Below, piece after piece: positions 51,099 to 64,000 of a stretch of 64,000 nt of DNA (position 1 is the stretch's first letter; each line of letters opens with the position of its first letter). The stretch is from Hepsetus odoe (lineage: Eukaryota; Chordata; Actinopteri; Characiformes; Hepsetidae). The DNA is taken from assembly GCA_017165825.1 (NCBI GenBank), contig CM029386.1:7179582-7243581 (forward strand), in the 5' to 3' direction. Below the pieces are notes generated by a model. That model was not told the origin of the DNA. It made no database searches and saw nothing but the letters and a program-made list of their open reading frames with translations. Both the position numbers and the translations under genes were made by a program.

Positions 51099-52654
51099 CA
51101 GTCTCGATCAAAAGTTTACGACCACTTCACAAATGGCAAAAAATCATATGTTGGATGGTTGGCTCTTAACAAGGTTTCAAGTAGAGCTTCAACATGCTAC
51201 AAAAAGAAATGGGAGTGAGACAAAACATTTCTTTGAGCATGCAAAAGCAACGCTTAAACTGAAACAGGCTTTTTTTACAGCTGATCAAAATCTTAGTACC
51301 ACAAGCTTTTAAAGGGCCAAATCTGTGCAAAAATATGGATTCATTGCCATTTGTCTGTCAGGTAGTCACCCTGTCATCATGTTCTGATGGCAAAGGCAAA
51401 AAAACTTTCCCTTTTTGAATGTGGTCAGGTTGTTGAGCTGCATAAGCAGGGTCTCTCGCAGTGCGCCATCACTGCTGAGGTGGGACGCAGTAAGACAGCC
51501 ATTTGGAATTTCTTAAATGATCCTGAGGGTTATGGAACAAAAAGGTCAAGTGGAAGACCCAAAACAATTTCACCAGCACTGAGCTGGAGGATCCAATTGA
51601 CTGTCCGGCAAGACACTGGATGATCCTCGATCCCCACCAAATGAATTAATATTACTGGTGCCGACTGCAGTCCCATAACCATCAGACGGCATCTGAGACT
51701 GAAGGTCTTTAATAACAAAAAATGTCTTCAAAGGCCTCGTCTCCTTGAATGCCACAGAACTGACCATTTGGACTTTGCAAGAGAGCACCAAACATGGGAT
51801 GTTGAAAGGTGGAAGAAAGTTTTATTCTCTGATGAGAAAAAAATTTACCTTGATGGTCCTGATGGTTTCCAACGTTACTGGCATGACAAGCAGATCCCAC
51901 CTGAGATGTTTTCTATGTGCCACAATGGAGGGGGCGCCATAATGGTCTGGGGTGCTTTTTCCTTCAGTGGAACAATGGAGCTTCAGGAGGTGCAGGGGCG
52001 TCAAACGGCTGCTGGCTATGTCCAGATGTTGCAGAGAGTATCCCTCATGACTGAGGGCCCTCGTCTGTGTGGTAACAACTGGGTTTTTCAACAGGACAAC
52101 GCTACAGTACACAATGCCTGCAGGACAAGGGACTTCTTCCAGGAGAATAACATCACCCATCCTGCATGTTCCCCTCATCTAAATCCAATTGAGAGCCTTT
52201 GGGGATGGATGGCAAGGGAGGTTTAGAAAAATGGACAACAGTTCAAGACAGTAGATGCCCTTCATGCGGCCGTCTTCACCACTTGGAGAAATGTTCCCAC
52301 TTAAATCATGGAAACGCTTGCATCAAGTATGCCGCAACAAATTATTGAAGTGATCAACAATAACGGTGGAGCTACTTATTACTGAGTTCATGTTTGGAAC
52401 TTTGATTTCTGTTTTGGGGGGGTTTACATTTTTTTTTGGAGGTGTGGTCCGAAACTTTTGATCAGCTGCAAAAAAGCCTGTTTCAGTTTAAGTGTTGTTT
52501 TCAATAAATTGCATGCTCAAAGAAATGTTTTGTATCACTCCCATTTCTTCTTGAAGCATGTTGAAGCTCTACTTGGAACCTTGTTAAGATCCAACCATGC
52601 AACATATGATTTTTTGACATTTGTCAAGTGGTCTTAAACTTTTGATCAGGACTG
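51099..52654 (+). mobile_element. Tc1-like transposon, moderately preserved
   Basis: Inverted ends CAGTCTCGATCAAAAGTTTA (51099-) and AAACTTTTGATCAGGACTG (to 52654). TA follows on the right; the left TA is mutated. 1.56 kb with one transposase gene on plus. Inserted into the RTE LINE. Confidence 0.9.
51387..52226 (+). pseudogene. Tc1-like transposase, frameshifted, shortened DDE spacing
   Basis: N-terminus 51387-51623: MAKAKKLSLFECGQVVELHK, then QGLSQCAITAEVGRSKTAIW, a paired-type helix-turn-helix with GRPK linker. After a stop and frame changes the catalytic part follows (51768-52226): VLFSDEKKIYLDGPDGFQRY with Asp1, WGAFSFSGTMEL, WVFQQDNATVHNA with Asp2, and SPHLNPIESLWGWM with the Glu. I count 31 residues between Asp2 and Glu, against 34 in ordinary Tc1 proteins, which suggests a 9-bp deletion. 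It would bind its inverted repeats and integrate at TA. Confidence 0.87.
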
Positions 52655-52879
52655 TATATTCTGAACTTCTCTCATATACTTCTCTGTAACACCTGACTTC
52701 CTCATACATAACCACAACTCCTCTCTAGGGACCCTGTTATATGCTTTCTACAAGTCCACAAAGGCACAATGCAACTCCTTCTGACCTTCTCTGTATTTCT
52801 CCATTAACACTTTCAGAGCAAACATTGCATCTGTAGTACTCTTTAATGGCATGAAACCATACTGCCGTGTGTTTTCCTT

Positions 52880-53480
52880 CACCGTAAATCTCAAGTTTAA
52901 GAATGTCCAGAAGTTCTCAACAGGGTATGGGTCAGGTGATGAAGGGGCCATGTCATTATTATTTAATCTTTAAAGCCTTTACTGGTGAGCCATGCAGTGG
53001 AGTACTTCGATGCAAGTGACGGAGCACTGTCCTGCATCTTCAACCCGAAAAGTTCCAACTACCTCATCTTTAATAATCCCAGCCCATACCAGGACCCCAC
53101 CTCCAGCTTGCTGGCCTCTGAGTTAAAGTGCAGGTCTGTGTCCGTTACTGATCTGGCCACTGGCCCATCCATCTGGTCCATCAAGAGTCACTCTCAACTT
53201 ATCAGACCATAAAACCTTGTCTTGAGATATTTCTTGACCCAGAGTTGACGATTCAACTTGTGTGTCAGTGGTGGTTGAGTTTCAGCTTTCTTTACCTTTA
53301 GCCATGTCTCTGAGCACTGACCAACTTGTGCTGCTGGGCACTCCAGCTAGGTTGCAGCTCTGGAATGTGACAGCACTGGAGGATAATGGGTTCCTAGTAG
53401 CTTCATGTTTGATTCTTCTCAAATCTTTGGCAGTTAATTTGCATTTTTTTTCTCCCCATGTTTCTTGTGACCCTGCTGAA
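52880..53480 (-). mobile_element. Mariner-type relic, second copy of the 9406-18069 family
   Basis: On minus it contains PSSPDPYPVENFWTFLNLRF (52880-52951). On plus it contains AGTGGTGGTTGAGTTTC, CAAGTTGTGCTGC-like blocks, and GTGAGCCATGCAGTGGAGTA, the complement of sequence like that at 10290-10310. Ends not resolved. Inserted in the RTE LINE. Confidence 0.68.
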
Positions 53481-53889
53481 TATGTGCAGCAAACTGCTGA
53501 AAGGAAATAATGAATGGATTAAAAGCAGCTGTTAAAAATAAGAATTTTTTATGTAAAATATAACTTTTTTTAAAGTTATTTATTTTAGATATATTTATAT
53601 TTATATTTAGATATGTACTTATTAACAGGTGGATTGGACAAAATGCATGAGGAAACTTTCGCATTACGTATAGAATAGACTTTTAAAAGTAGACTTCTAA
53701 TCGCAGGTAAAAATAACTTTTTTATCTAGTATTTGAAAAAATAAAATGTTTAGAAATTATCAAGAAGAAAAAAAAAAATTTTAAAAACAATGAAATGGCA
53801 TATTGGTGCCGTTCAGTCAGATACATGTTGCTATAAAGTTCATAAAATTGTTTACTTGCTCTCTGGAATTGTTCTATCCCCATGTTATC

Positions 53890-54965
53890 CACCCTAGTGT
53901 TTAGGGAGACCTTTCTCTCTCATTCTCTTCATTCATCAGCTCCTTGAAGTATTCCTGGCATGCCCTGTTCACTTGAGTATGTTTTCATTGCTGTGCTTTA
54001 TCCCCTTAACCTGCTGCTCATCTCTCCCAGCTCTGTCTCTCAGTATAGCAATGGTCCTTTTCTTCCTCTTTAGTATCCAAACTCTCCTACAGCTCACCAT
54101 AAGCCTTATCTTTAGCCTTCCCTTAACTCTTGCCTAAATTCCACCTTAATGTCTTCTTTCTTCAAGTTTCACCATTTGATTCTCAACTGTGCCCTTAATT
54201 TATTGCTCTTCTTGACCTCCAAAATCATCCTACAGACCACTATCCTATGCAGTTTTGCTATTCTCTCACTGATGGAGTTTCCAGTCTCTTTCAGACTGAC
54301 CCTCCTGCAAATGAGATAATCCACTTGTTTGCAGCTTCCTCCACTCATATATGTAACCCTGTGTTCCTCGCTCTGGAGTGTTCACTCCAGCCAGTTCCAT
54401 CCTTTTAGCAAAATCTACAACCATCTGATCTGCATTTCTCTACTTGACGCCATACCTGCCCATCACTTACTCATCACCTCTGTTGTCTTCATCAACATGC
54501 CTATTAAAGTCAGCAACAATTACCGCTCTATCTCCCCTAGTTACACTCTCTATCACGTTATCTATCTTACTCCAGTAACCACCTTGTAGGGCATAAGCAA
54601 TAACAACTTTCATTATCACACCTTTAATTTCCTGCTTCTAACTAATCACCCTGTCTGATGCTCTTTTCACCTCCAAAGCACTCTTGACAAACTATTCCTT
54701 CAGGATAACACCTATCCCATTTCTCTTTGCATTCACACCATAGTAAAACAATTGGAACACTCCTCCAATACACCTGGCCTTACTACCTTTCTATTGTATC
54801 TCTTGCACACAAAATATCAACCTTCCTTCTTTCCATCAAATCAGCTAATTCCCTCCCTTTACCAGTTATTTTGCCAACATTTAAAGTTCCTAGTCTTCTT
54901 TCTTCCATCTGTCTTCCATCCTCTTCTTCTTCTTTAACCAACAGTAGCCCAATATCCACCCTCAC
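53890..54965 (-). pseudogene. RTE LINE endonuclease and linker remnant
   Basis: 54783-54965 reads ERRLGTLNVGKITGKGRELA, then DLMERRKVDILCARDTIER, the start of the apurinic-type endonuclease (LNVG ... ILCxxE; the catalytic Glu of the usual QET is changed to Asp here). Further minus-strand traces run left to 53890 in several frames, matching the endonuclease body and the basic linker. The enzyme would nick target DNA. Heavily frameshifted. Confidence 0.72.
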
Positions 54966-55199
54966 CCTGTTGGCTAACAGTTCTGGTGGCAGTCAACTGG
55001 GCCTCAACCTATGTATGGAAATGTGTTTCACTGCCCACATATTGATCAGGAAAATATTTTATGCCAGATATGATTCCTGACATAACCCTCTTCATGTATC
55101 CAGGCTTGGGACTGGCAGGAAGAAATACAATGGCTTTTGCATCCCTAGTTGTTGGGTTAGCAACTTCTAGCTGATTAAATGAACTAATTAAATGTATTG

Positions 55200-55272
55200 T
55201 CTCCCAGGAGCAACTTTTAGGGTCTTGCTTAAGAAACCAGTGGTGATATTGGTGGAGGTATCTTACTTCTAG
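55200..55272 (-). mobile_element. Possible SINE fragment (ACATTTA-type)
   Basis: TTTTAGGGTCTTGCTTAAGA and GTGATATTGGTGGAGGTATC resemble the middle of the copies at 32798 and 50423. Short and uncertain. Confidence 0.4.
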
Positions 55273-56192
55273 TAGTGGAAAGTGGAAAGATGCTAAAGTT
55301 GAAGCAGAAAGATGCTAAAGTTGATGTTGCCTATGCAGATTATAAGGCAGAGTAAAACAAGGTTAGTTGTATAATTTATTAATTATGTCATAATAACTTA
55401 ATTTTATTGGGTTTGCGGTAATAAAGTTTAGTTTTCCAGTAACTCCTTTTCTGTTAGCTGTGATCATTTGTGACTGAGTTTGGGTTTTCCTTTACTCCTA
55501 TACAATTGTTTACGCTGCATATTGCAAAGCTTTTATTTTTGTCTTTGGCTATTAAAGCAACATTTCAGAATTAAAACTTTGGGATTGAAGCATAATTGTG
55601 CTTTGGAAATTATTGACCAACATATCTGTGAATGTTAGAGTTCATGTGGCTATTTTTTTTTAGCAAAGCTAGATGTTAATGTTTCCTGTAAGCATATGTG
55701 GCAAAAAATAAGCTAATGATTTATATCATAGACTTTTAACTGGAGTTGTTAGATTTTGCTATTTTACCGGAATCAGAGCTCTAACAGAAAATGTACAATC
55801 AATATATTTGCCTTGTTTACAGGATGACGTTTTTATCTCACTTTCACCTCACTGTTTGAGCTAGAGCAATTGGGTGTGTTTTCTCCTATGAGGTAAAGTT
55901 TGCTAAACAGAGGTAATGGTGTTTATCAGATGCTGCAGTGATAGAGGAAGGTAATGGTGTTTGTTTCTCAGTGAACTGGATCCTCAGAGAGAGGGACTGG
56001 GGGGTGCATTTGCAGGGAGTAATGAGTCAATGGGTTCATTTATCAGAGCTGTTATTGTTGTGAAAGGCACAAGTCTGTAACACTCTCTCTCTCTTTCACA
56101 CATAGACATTCTCTCTTGCATGCTCCCTCTTTCTCTTCAATCTAACTTTTGGGAAGGAACATTTTCTTTCAGTTTCACATTCTGTTTATACA
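55273..56192. other. Unassigned DNA
   Basis: No gene or repeat family recognised. GAAAGATGCTAAAGTTGA is repeated once at 55288-55325. Confidence 0.45.
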
Positions 56193-56194
56193 TA

Positions 56195-56746
56195 CAGTAC
56201 TGTGAAAAAGTTTTAGGCAGGTGTGAAAAAATGCTGTAAACAAAGAATGCTTTCAAAAATGGAAGTGTTAATCATTTATTTTCATCAATCAACAAAATGC
56301 AGTGAATGAACAAAAGAGAAATCTAAATCAAATCAATATTTGGTGTGACCACCCTTTGCCTTCAAAACAGCATCAGTTCTTCTAGGTACACTTGCACACA
56401 GTTTTTGAAGGAACTTGGCTGGTAGTGTAACGGTGGTGGGCAGTGTGAAGGACGCCAACGCAGAGCCAGTAGTGAAAACGTAACTTTATTCACATAAACT
56501 AGAAGACAAACCAAAAGGTGCCACAATTAACTGTAAGGCAGAGCCTTGTTAATGAACCGCGCTCTGTTCTGACACACTGGAGCTTAAATAGCAGCCCCAA
56601 TGAAGCACACCTGTGTCTACACAAGCCCAGGTGTGCTCAGTCAGAACAGAGCACCATCTGTCGTGCCTGGCCGGAACCACAGGCACGACAGACCGTGACA
56701 GGTAGGTTGTTCCAAACTTGCACACAGTTTTTCTTGCACAGTACTG
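56195..56746. mobile_element. Tc1-type MITE, copy B, with a solo LTR inside
   Basis: CAGTACTGTGAAAAAGTTTT at the left and TTGCACAGTACTG at the right, each next to TA. The internal block AAGAATGCTTTCAAAAATGG and ATCAATCAACAAAATGCAGT is shared with copy A. The solo LTR 56426-56700 is inserted in it. Confidence 0.88.
56426..56700 (-). mobile_element. Solo LTR of the cargo-LTR family
   Basis: On plus TGTAACGGTGG ... GACCGTGACA, with the perfect 5-bp duplication GGTAG (56421-56425, 56701-56705). GCGCTCTGTTCTGAC and GTCAGAACAGAGC arms surround CTTAAATAGCAGCCCCAATG. Confidence 0.93.
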
Positions 56747-56748
56747 TA

Positions 56749-57639
56749 TATATCTTTATAAACAAACTTCCTGCCCAAATTTCTCCTAATCCATAATCAA
56801 AGCATTTCTAAAATGTTAGGGTGTTTTGTATACATTTGTTTTTACACTCACTGTATGTATAGTGTGTAGGTCTGGAGGGCACTATGGGTTTTCTTTCTGA
56901 TGAGACCAAGTGGAAACATTGATAAATATAAACACTGGTTAGATAGTATATGAGAAATCAAAGATTTGATTCTCAGGCCAGACAGGAATGATAATGCATG
57001 TAAGGTGAATTTCATATTTCATTTCAGTTGTCTCATGATTTCTTCCCTTGTTTTGGACTTTTTTCTACAAATGTATTGATTTTTACGATGGACTGCTAAG
57101 TGCACCTGGTGGAAACTTCTCCTGGCTGTCTGTTTGCTTACCTTTTCTCTGGTGTACTCGTTTTCCCTGCAGCTGCTGCCCACACATTTTTCCTGATATT
57201 TTAGCAAAAAACACGGCTTATTTTGGATTCCTTGTTTTCTTTGGGTTTTTCTTTCCAGTGCAATACTCTTTTGCACCAAACTAACTTCTCTCTTTACCAG
57301 CCTGCCACAACCTTTATTCCTACTAGCCTTGAGCCATGTCAGTCTCAGCTTCAGTGAGTGAGACTCTTTCATTAAACTGTGGTCAATTCATTTTCTTTGA
57401 CAGGATAGTTTCCTACCAAATGTTCCCTTTCCATCAATCAAGACATGTTTGCAGCCCAAAGTTAACTTCTTTCTTTTTCACTGCAGCTGCAAGATTAATG
57501 CAGCTAAAAAGGAATAAAAGTTTATATTTCACCAGTTATCAGTTATAAAACCTGCAAATTTGAATTCTAAAACACTAATATTTCCGATTTCTATTTAAAA
57601 TATTTTCTTTATTGTTCAGTATTTTCATTATAATCAGTT
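56749..57639. other. Unassigned DNA
   Basis: Short open frames (for example 57048-57284) lack recognisable protein similarity. No repeat family recognised. Confidence 0.45.
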
Positions 57640-57850
57640 TGTGCTGAGAATGAGTCCAGTCCATTGCTGGGCAGATACACAGACAAACACACACACCTGG
57701 GGCAATTTAGTATCTCCATTCCAACTGATATTCATGTCTGTGGGCTGCGGGACCTACACAGAAATTGGGAGAACATGCAAACTCCACATAGAAAGGACCC
57801 AGGCTGAACAAAGGACCTTCTTGTGTTACCCGCACTGCCAAGTGGTGGCT
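57640..57850 (+). repeat. Interspersed repeat fragment
   Basis: CCTGGGGCAATTTAGTATCT, GGGAGAACATGCAAACTCCA and ATAGAAAGGACCCAGGCTGA match a repeat I recall as common in fish genomes. The class is not certain from this piece. Confidence 0.55.
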
Positions 57851-58539
57851 CTGTTGTTGAAAATTTTACAGTTGACTAAAATATAGTCTAGAAATCAAAA
57901 TTACTGAGAGAGGAAAATATCCTTTCCTTTTAACAATTTAACTTTTATACAATTACATTTGAAAAGGACAAAGAGATGGAACGAAAAAGGAGGAATCAGA
58001 ATGCATGCCTTAGCTGTTTGCATGACAAAAGCATTGTCAATTTATTTATATACCAATGATTAGCAAAACCCTTGACGTGTATGAACAGTAAAACACGGAT
58101 CTGGAGATGCTCGGATATCTCAGATTGGCTTTTGTTTTTTCAAGACAGCTAAAGTGAAAATGTCTTCCTACCCTTTTAAAACATAAATGTCACTTAAGTA
58201 TTGCCATTCTGTTACAGGTCACCTGTCAGAAAGTATGATTTTTTGTTGGTGAGACCAGAGAATTAGACATGCCCACATACATAGGAGAGGAACAATACAC
58301 TTATTTTCAATTTTGATATGACCTCAATATGTCAGACTTTTTTTTATTGTTAAAATAGGGGATTTTTTTTCCCTCTTAGTTTCTTAAAATAATTGTATAC
58401 AGGTTTTAATTGATGGAAACCAGATTGATTTTAAAAATTAACTTATGCTCGCAATAAGGTAAGAGACTGACCTTATGGGATTTCTGCCAGCACTGAGAAG
58501 TTTGTGGAACATTGCTTGCCCCTGTAATTCTTGTAAGGA
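57851..58539. other. Unassigned AT-rich DNA
   Basis: No gene or repeat family recognised. Confidence 0.45.
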
Positions 58540-58650
58540 TATTTAGTTTGAAGGAGGAAAATGCAAATGACAGGAAGAAATGGAAATGGATGAGTCACTG
58601 TGGCGATCCCTAAAATGGGAGCAGCCAAAAAAGAAGAAGAAAAAAAAAAA
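58540..58650 (+). mobile_element. RTE LINE 3' end fragment
   Basis: ATGGATGAGTCACTGTGGCG, ATCCCTAAAATGGGAGCAGC and then (GAA)n-like sequence is the complement counterpart of the 3' end at 50050-50130. Confidence 0.75.
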
Positions 58651-58732
58651 AGAAGAAGAAAAATGTTCAAAAAGGTTTTACAAAATTTCATGCTCTACTG
58701 TAAACATGGATCCTCACACTTACACATATATA

Positions 58733-59272
58733 GTACTGTGCAAAAGTTTTAGGCATGTATGGAAAAAATGCTGTAAACAAAGAATGCTTTCAGAAATATA
58801 AATAATGATTGTTTTTTTGATCAATTTACAAAATACAAAGTGAGCGAACAAAAAATCTAAATCAAATCAATATTTGGTGTTACTACCTTTTGCGTTCAAA
58901 ACAGCATCAATTCTTATGGCCCCCACAGAGCCCTGATCTCAACATCATCGAATGTGTCTGGGATTACTTGAAGAGACAGAAGGATGTGAGGAAACCTACA
59001 TCCACAGAAGATCTGTGGTTAGTTCTCCAAGATGCTTGGTACAACCTACCAGCCAAGTTCCTTCAAAAACTGTGCGCAAGTGTACCTAGAAGAATTGATG
59101 CTGTTTTGAAGGCAAAGGGTGGTTATGCCAAATATTGATTTGATTTAGATTTCTCTTTTGTTTATTCACTGCATTTTGTTGATTGATGAAAATGATTAAC
59201 ACTTCCATTTTTGAAAACATTCTTTGTTTACAGCATTTTTTCACACCTGCCTAAAACTTTTGCACAGTACTG
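58733..59272 (+). mobile_element. Tc1-type element, copy C, with transposase tail
   Basis: Left AGTACTGTGCAAAAGTTTTA, right TTTTGCACAGTACTG followed by TA. Same family as MITEs A and B, but it retains the transposase C-terminus at 58917-59138. Confidence 0.9.
58890..59138 (+). pseudogene. Tc1-like transposase C-terminal remnant
   Basis: 82 codons: FLWPPQSPDLNIIECVWDYL with the last catalytic Glu, then KRQKDVRKPTSTEDLWLVLQ and PAKFLQKLCASVPRRIDAVL, ending KAKGGYAKY at a TGA. This is the ordinary end of a Tc1-type transposase. The DNA-binding domain and both aspartates are deleted. It identifies the autonomous source of the MITEs as a Tc1-like family. Confidence 0.88.
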
Positions 59273-59626
59273 TATGTTGGAAGATCTCTTTGAATCAACA
59301 TTTGTAGCAGTAAAGTTTGAATGTGAAATCTTGTATATATCTTATAACTCTAACCAGAATACAGCTATAATATTGCCTCTAAAAATAAATTCTTCAATTC
59401 CAAAAGGAACCTGTTTCCATTTATCACCTGCCAAGCCACATCAAAGTGTAACTATATGGTAACACCCCATATCTCTGGGTCTATATATACTGGAAAAAAA
59501 TGTAATTAGAATTCTTGTGTCTTATTGAACCTGAGTTCATAATATGTCATTTTTCTTCAAAAGGAGTCAGAGGAAATTCAGGCTTTAAAAGGTAAATATA
59601 CTTCAGCATACATGTATTTTTCTTTT
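59273..59626. other. Unassigned AT-rich DNA
   Basis: No gene or repeat recognised. Confidence 0.45.
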
Positions 59627-59845
59627 TCTAGGGGTCGCCACAGCGGATCAACTGTCTCCATTTCTTATGGTTCTCTGCATTTTCCTGCTTCAAACCAACC
59701 ACCTGCATGTCCTCTTTCACCACATCCATAAACCTCCTTTTTGGTCTTCCTCTTCTCTTCTTTCCTGGCAGCTCCATCTTCAACATCCTCCTTTCTTCCA
59801 CACTCGCTGTTACGCTGTTGATCCCAAGTATACAAACTCCTCAGC
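59627..59845 (-). mobile_element. RTE LINE 3' fragment, internally deleted
   Basis: GGGGTCGCCACAGCGGATCA and TTCCTGGCAGCTCCATCTTC match 50095-50245. The sequence then jumps to CACACTCGCTGTTACGCTGT, which matches 50808-50825, so about 550 bp of the parent is missing. Confidence 0.82.
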
Positions 59846-60277
59846 ATACATGTAATATATAAATAATAACCTGATGCATAACCCATATAAAAATTATATA
59901 TATATATGTATGTATGTATGTATATGTGTGTGTAATTTATTTTTTTTGTCATTCAATTTATGAAAAGAGTTTATCTTAGTTAACTTTTTCTGAATGGAAA
60001 ATATTATTTTTTTTATTAATAAATTATATAATATTTTCTATTTTATGATTTTAAATTCAATTAAATTATAGCTAGTCAATTAAGATGTCAACTTTCAGTA
60101 ATGATTTTCAGAGCAGTCCTATGCAGCCTTTAAATGGCGCAAAGCTAAGGGTCACTGAGGTGTGGTTTATTAATCAACGGCAACTAACACTGTAGGCCGG
60201 CAAATTGCTGAAATCACATTAACATTTACTTGCATTGCAATAAAGACATAAACGTAATTCCCAGCTGACCTGAAATA

Positions 60278-60531
60278 TCCATCCATCCATCCATTTCCTG
60301 CCGCTTGTCCCAAACGGGGTCGCGGGGGAGTGCTGGCGTCCAACCCAGCGCACACAGGGCGAGGACAGGGGACGCACCCTGGACAGGTCGCCAGCCCATC
60401 GCAAGGAGGAGCGGGACGGGGACGGCACCTTGCTCAAGGGTACCTCAGGGCAACCTATTGGGAAGGGGTTCGAACCCCTGATCCGCCGATCATGTGGCCA
60501 ATACCCTAACCACTAGGCCACCACCGCCCCT
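60278..60531 (-). mobile_element. tRNA-derived SINE (family B), complete
   Basis: Left (ATCC)n tail, CCGCTTGTCCCAAACGGGGT, GGACAGGTCGCCAGCCCATC, the core CTTGCTCAAGGGTACCTCAG and the tRNA-like head ending CCACTAGGCCACCACCGCCC. The 12-bp target duplication TGACCTGAAATA is perfect (60266-60277, 60532-60543). Confidence 0.95.
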
Positions 60532-60543
60532 TGACCTGAAATA

Positions 60544-64000
<3,457 letters not shown>

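Larger units (their letters stand above)
50045..55165 (-). mobile_element. RTE-type LINE, nearly full length, with three insertions
   Basis: 3' end at left with (TTC)n and GGCTGCTCCCATTCAGGGGT. Coding pieces run from the C-terminal domain (50100-50320) through RT (50608-51050 and 52720-52890) to endonuclease (54300-54965). The 5' leader is near 55100 (CAGGCTTGGGACTGGCAG). Insertions: SINE 50423-50619, Tc1-like 51099-52654, mariner relic about 52880-53480. Confidence 0.85.

Overview
The window looks like a repeat-rich intergenic and intronic stretch of a teleost fish genome. That reading rests on the mixture of L2-type and RTE-type LINEs, several Tc1/mariner families, tRNA-derived SINEs, a Ty3/gypsy element and long (TA)n microsatellites. 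There are no bacterial-style operons. The only candidate single-copy host coding sequence is one short signal-peptide exon at 44553-44604, which ends at a phase-1 splice donor. I resolve no second exon, so the right third of the window may be its first intron.

Layout. 1-9.4 kb: an internally deleted L2 fragment, SINEs, a solo LTR, a Tc1-like transposon (3140-5566) broken by a mini LTR element and a SINE, then a 5'-truncated but well-preserved L2-type LINE (about 5905-8476) with a striking 30-bp inverted repeat. 9.4-18.1 kb: one mariner relic split by two LTR elements in opposite orientations. 18-23 kb: a MITE between (TA)n arrays, SINEs, a LINE relic and unassigned sequence. 23-29 kb: a decayed minus-strand Ty3/gypsy element in which a DD37E-type mariner sits where reverse transcriptase should be. 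29.5-31.1 kb: a Tc1 relic with two SINEs. 33.3-37.2 kb: a third LTR element of the same family. 40.8-43.1 kb: an RTE/Rex3-like LINE with a 14-bp target duplication. 44-64 kb: the exon, solo LTRs, a tandem duplication, a nearly full-length RTE LINE (50.0-55.2 kb) containing three other transposons, more MITE copies, SINEs and microsatellites.

The notable system is one family of short LTR retroelements. Its LTRs are about 266-400 bp, start TGTCAC-like, end GTTACA, and give 5-bp target duplications. The long copies encode neither protease, reverse transcriptase nor integrase. They share a small ORF that starts four bases after the 5' LTR, coiled-coil ORFs, a 3' block and a G-rich polypurine tract. 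Between the shared parts each long copy carries different cargo: an ASPM-like array of IQ motifs (copy 1, 10545-14998), an LDL-receptor class A protein fragment (copy 2, 15064-17899) and unrecognised sequence with a 70-codon open frame (copy 3, 33270-37215). My interpretation is a non-autonomous LTR family that captured spliced host coding sequence more than once, mobilised in trans. Four solo LTRs, one 713-bp mini element and two fragments in the same 64 kb show that it has been active. All alignments were made by eye.
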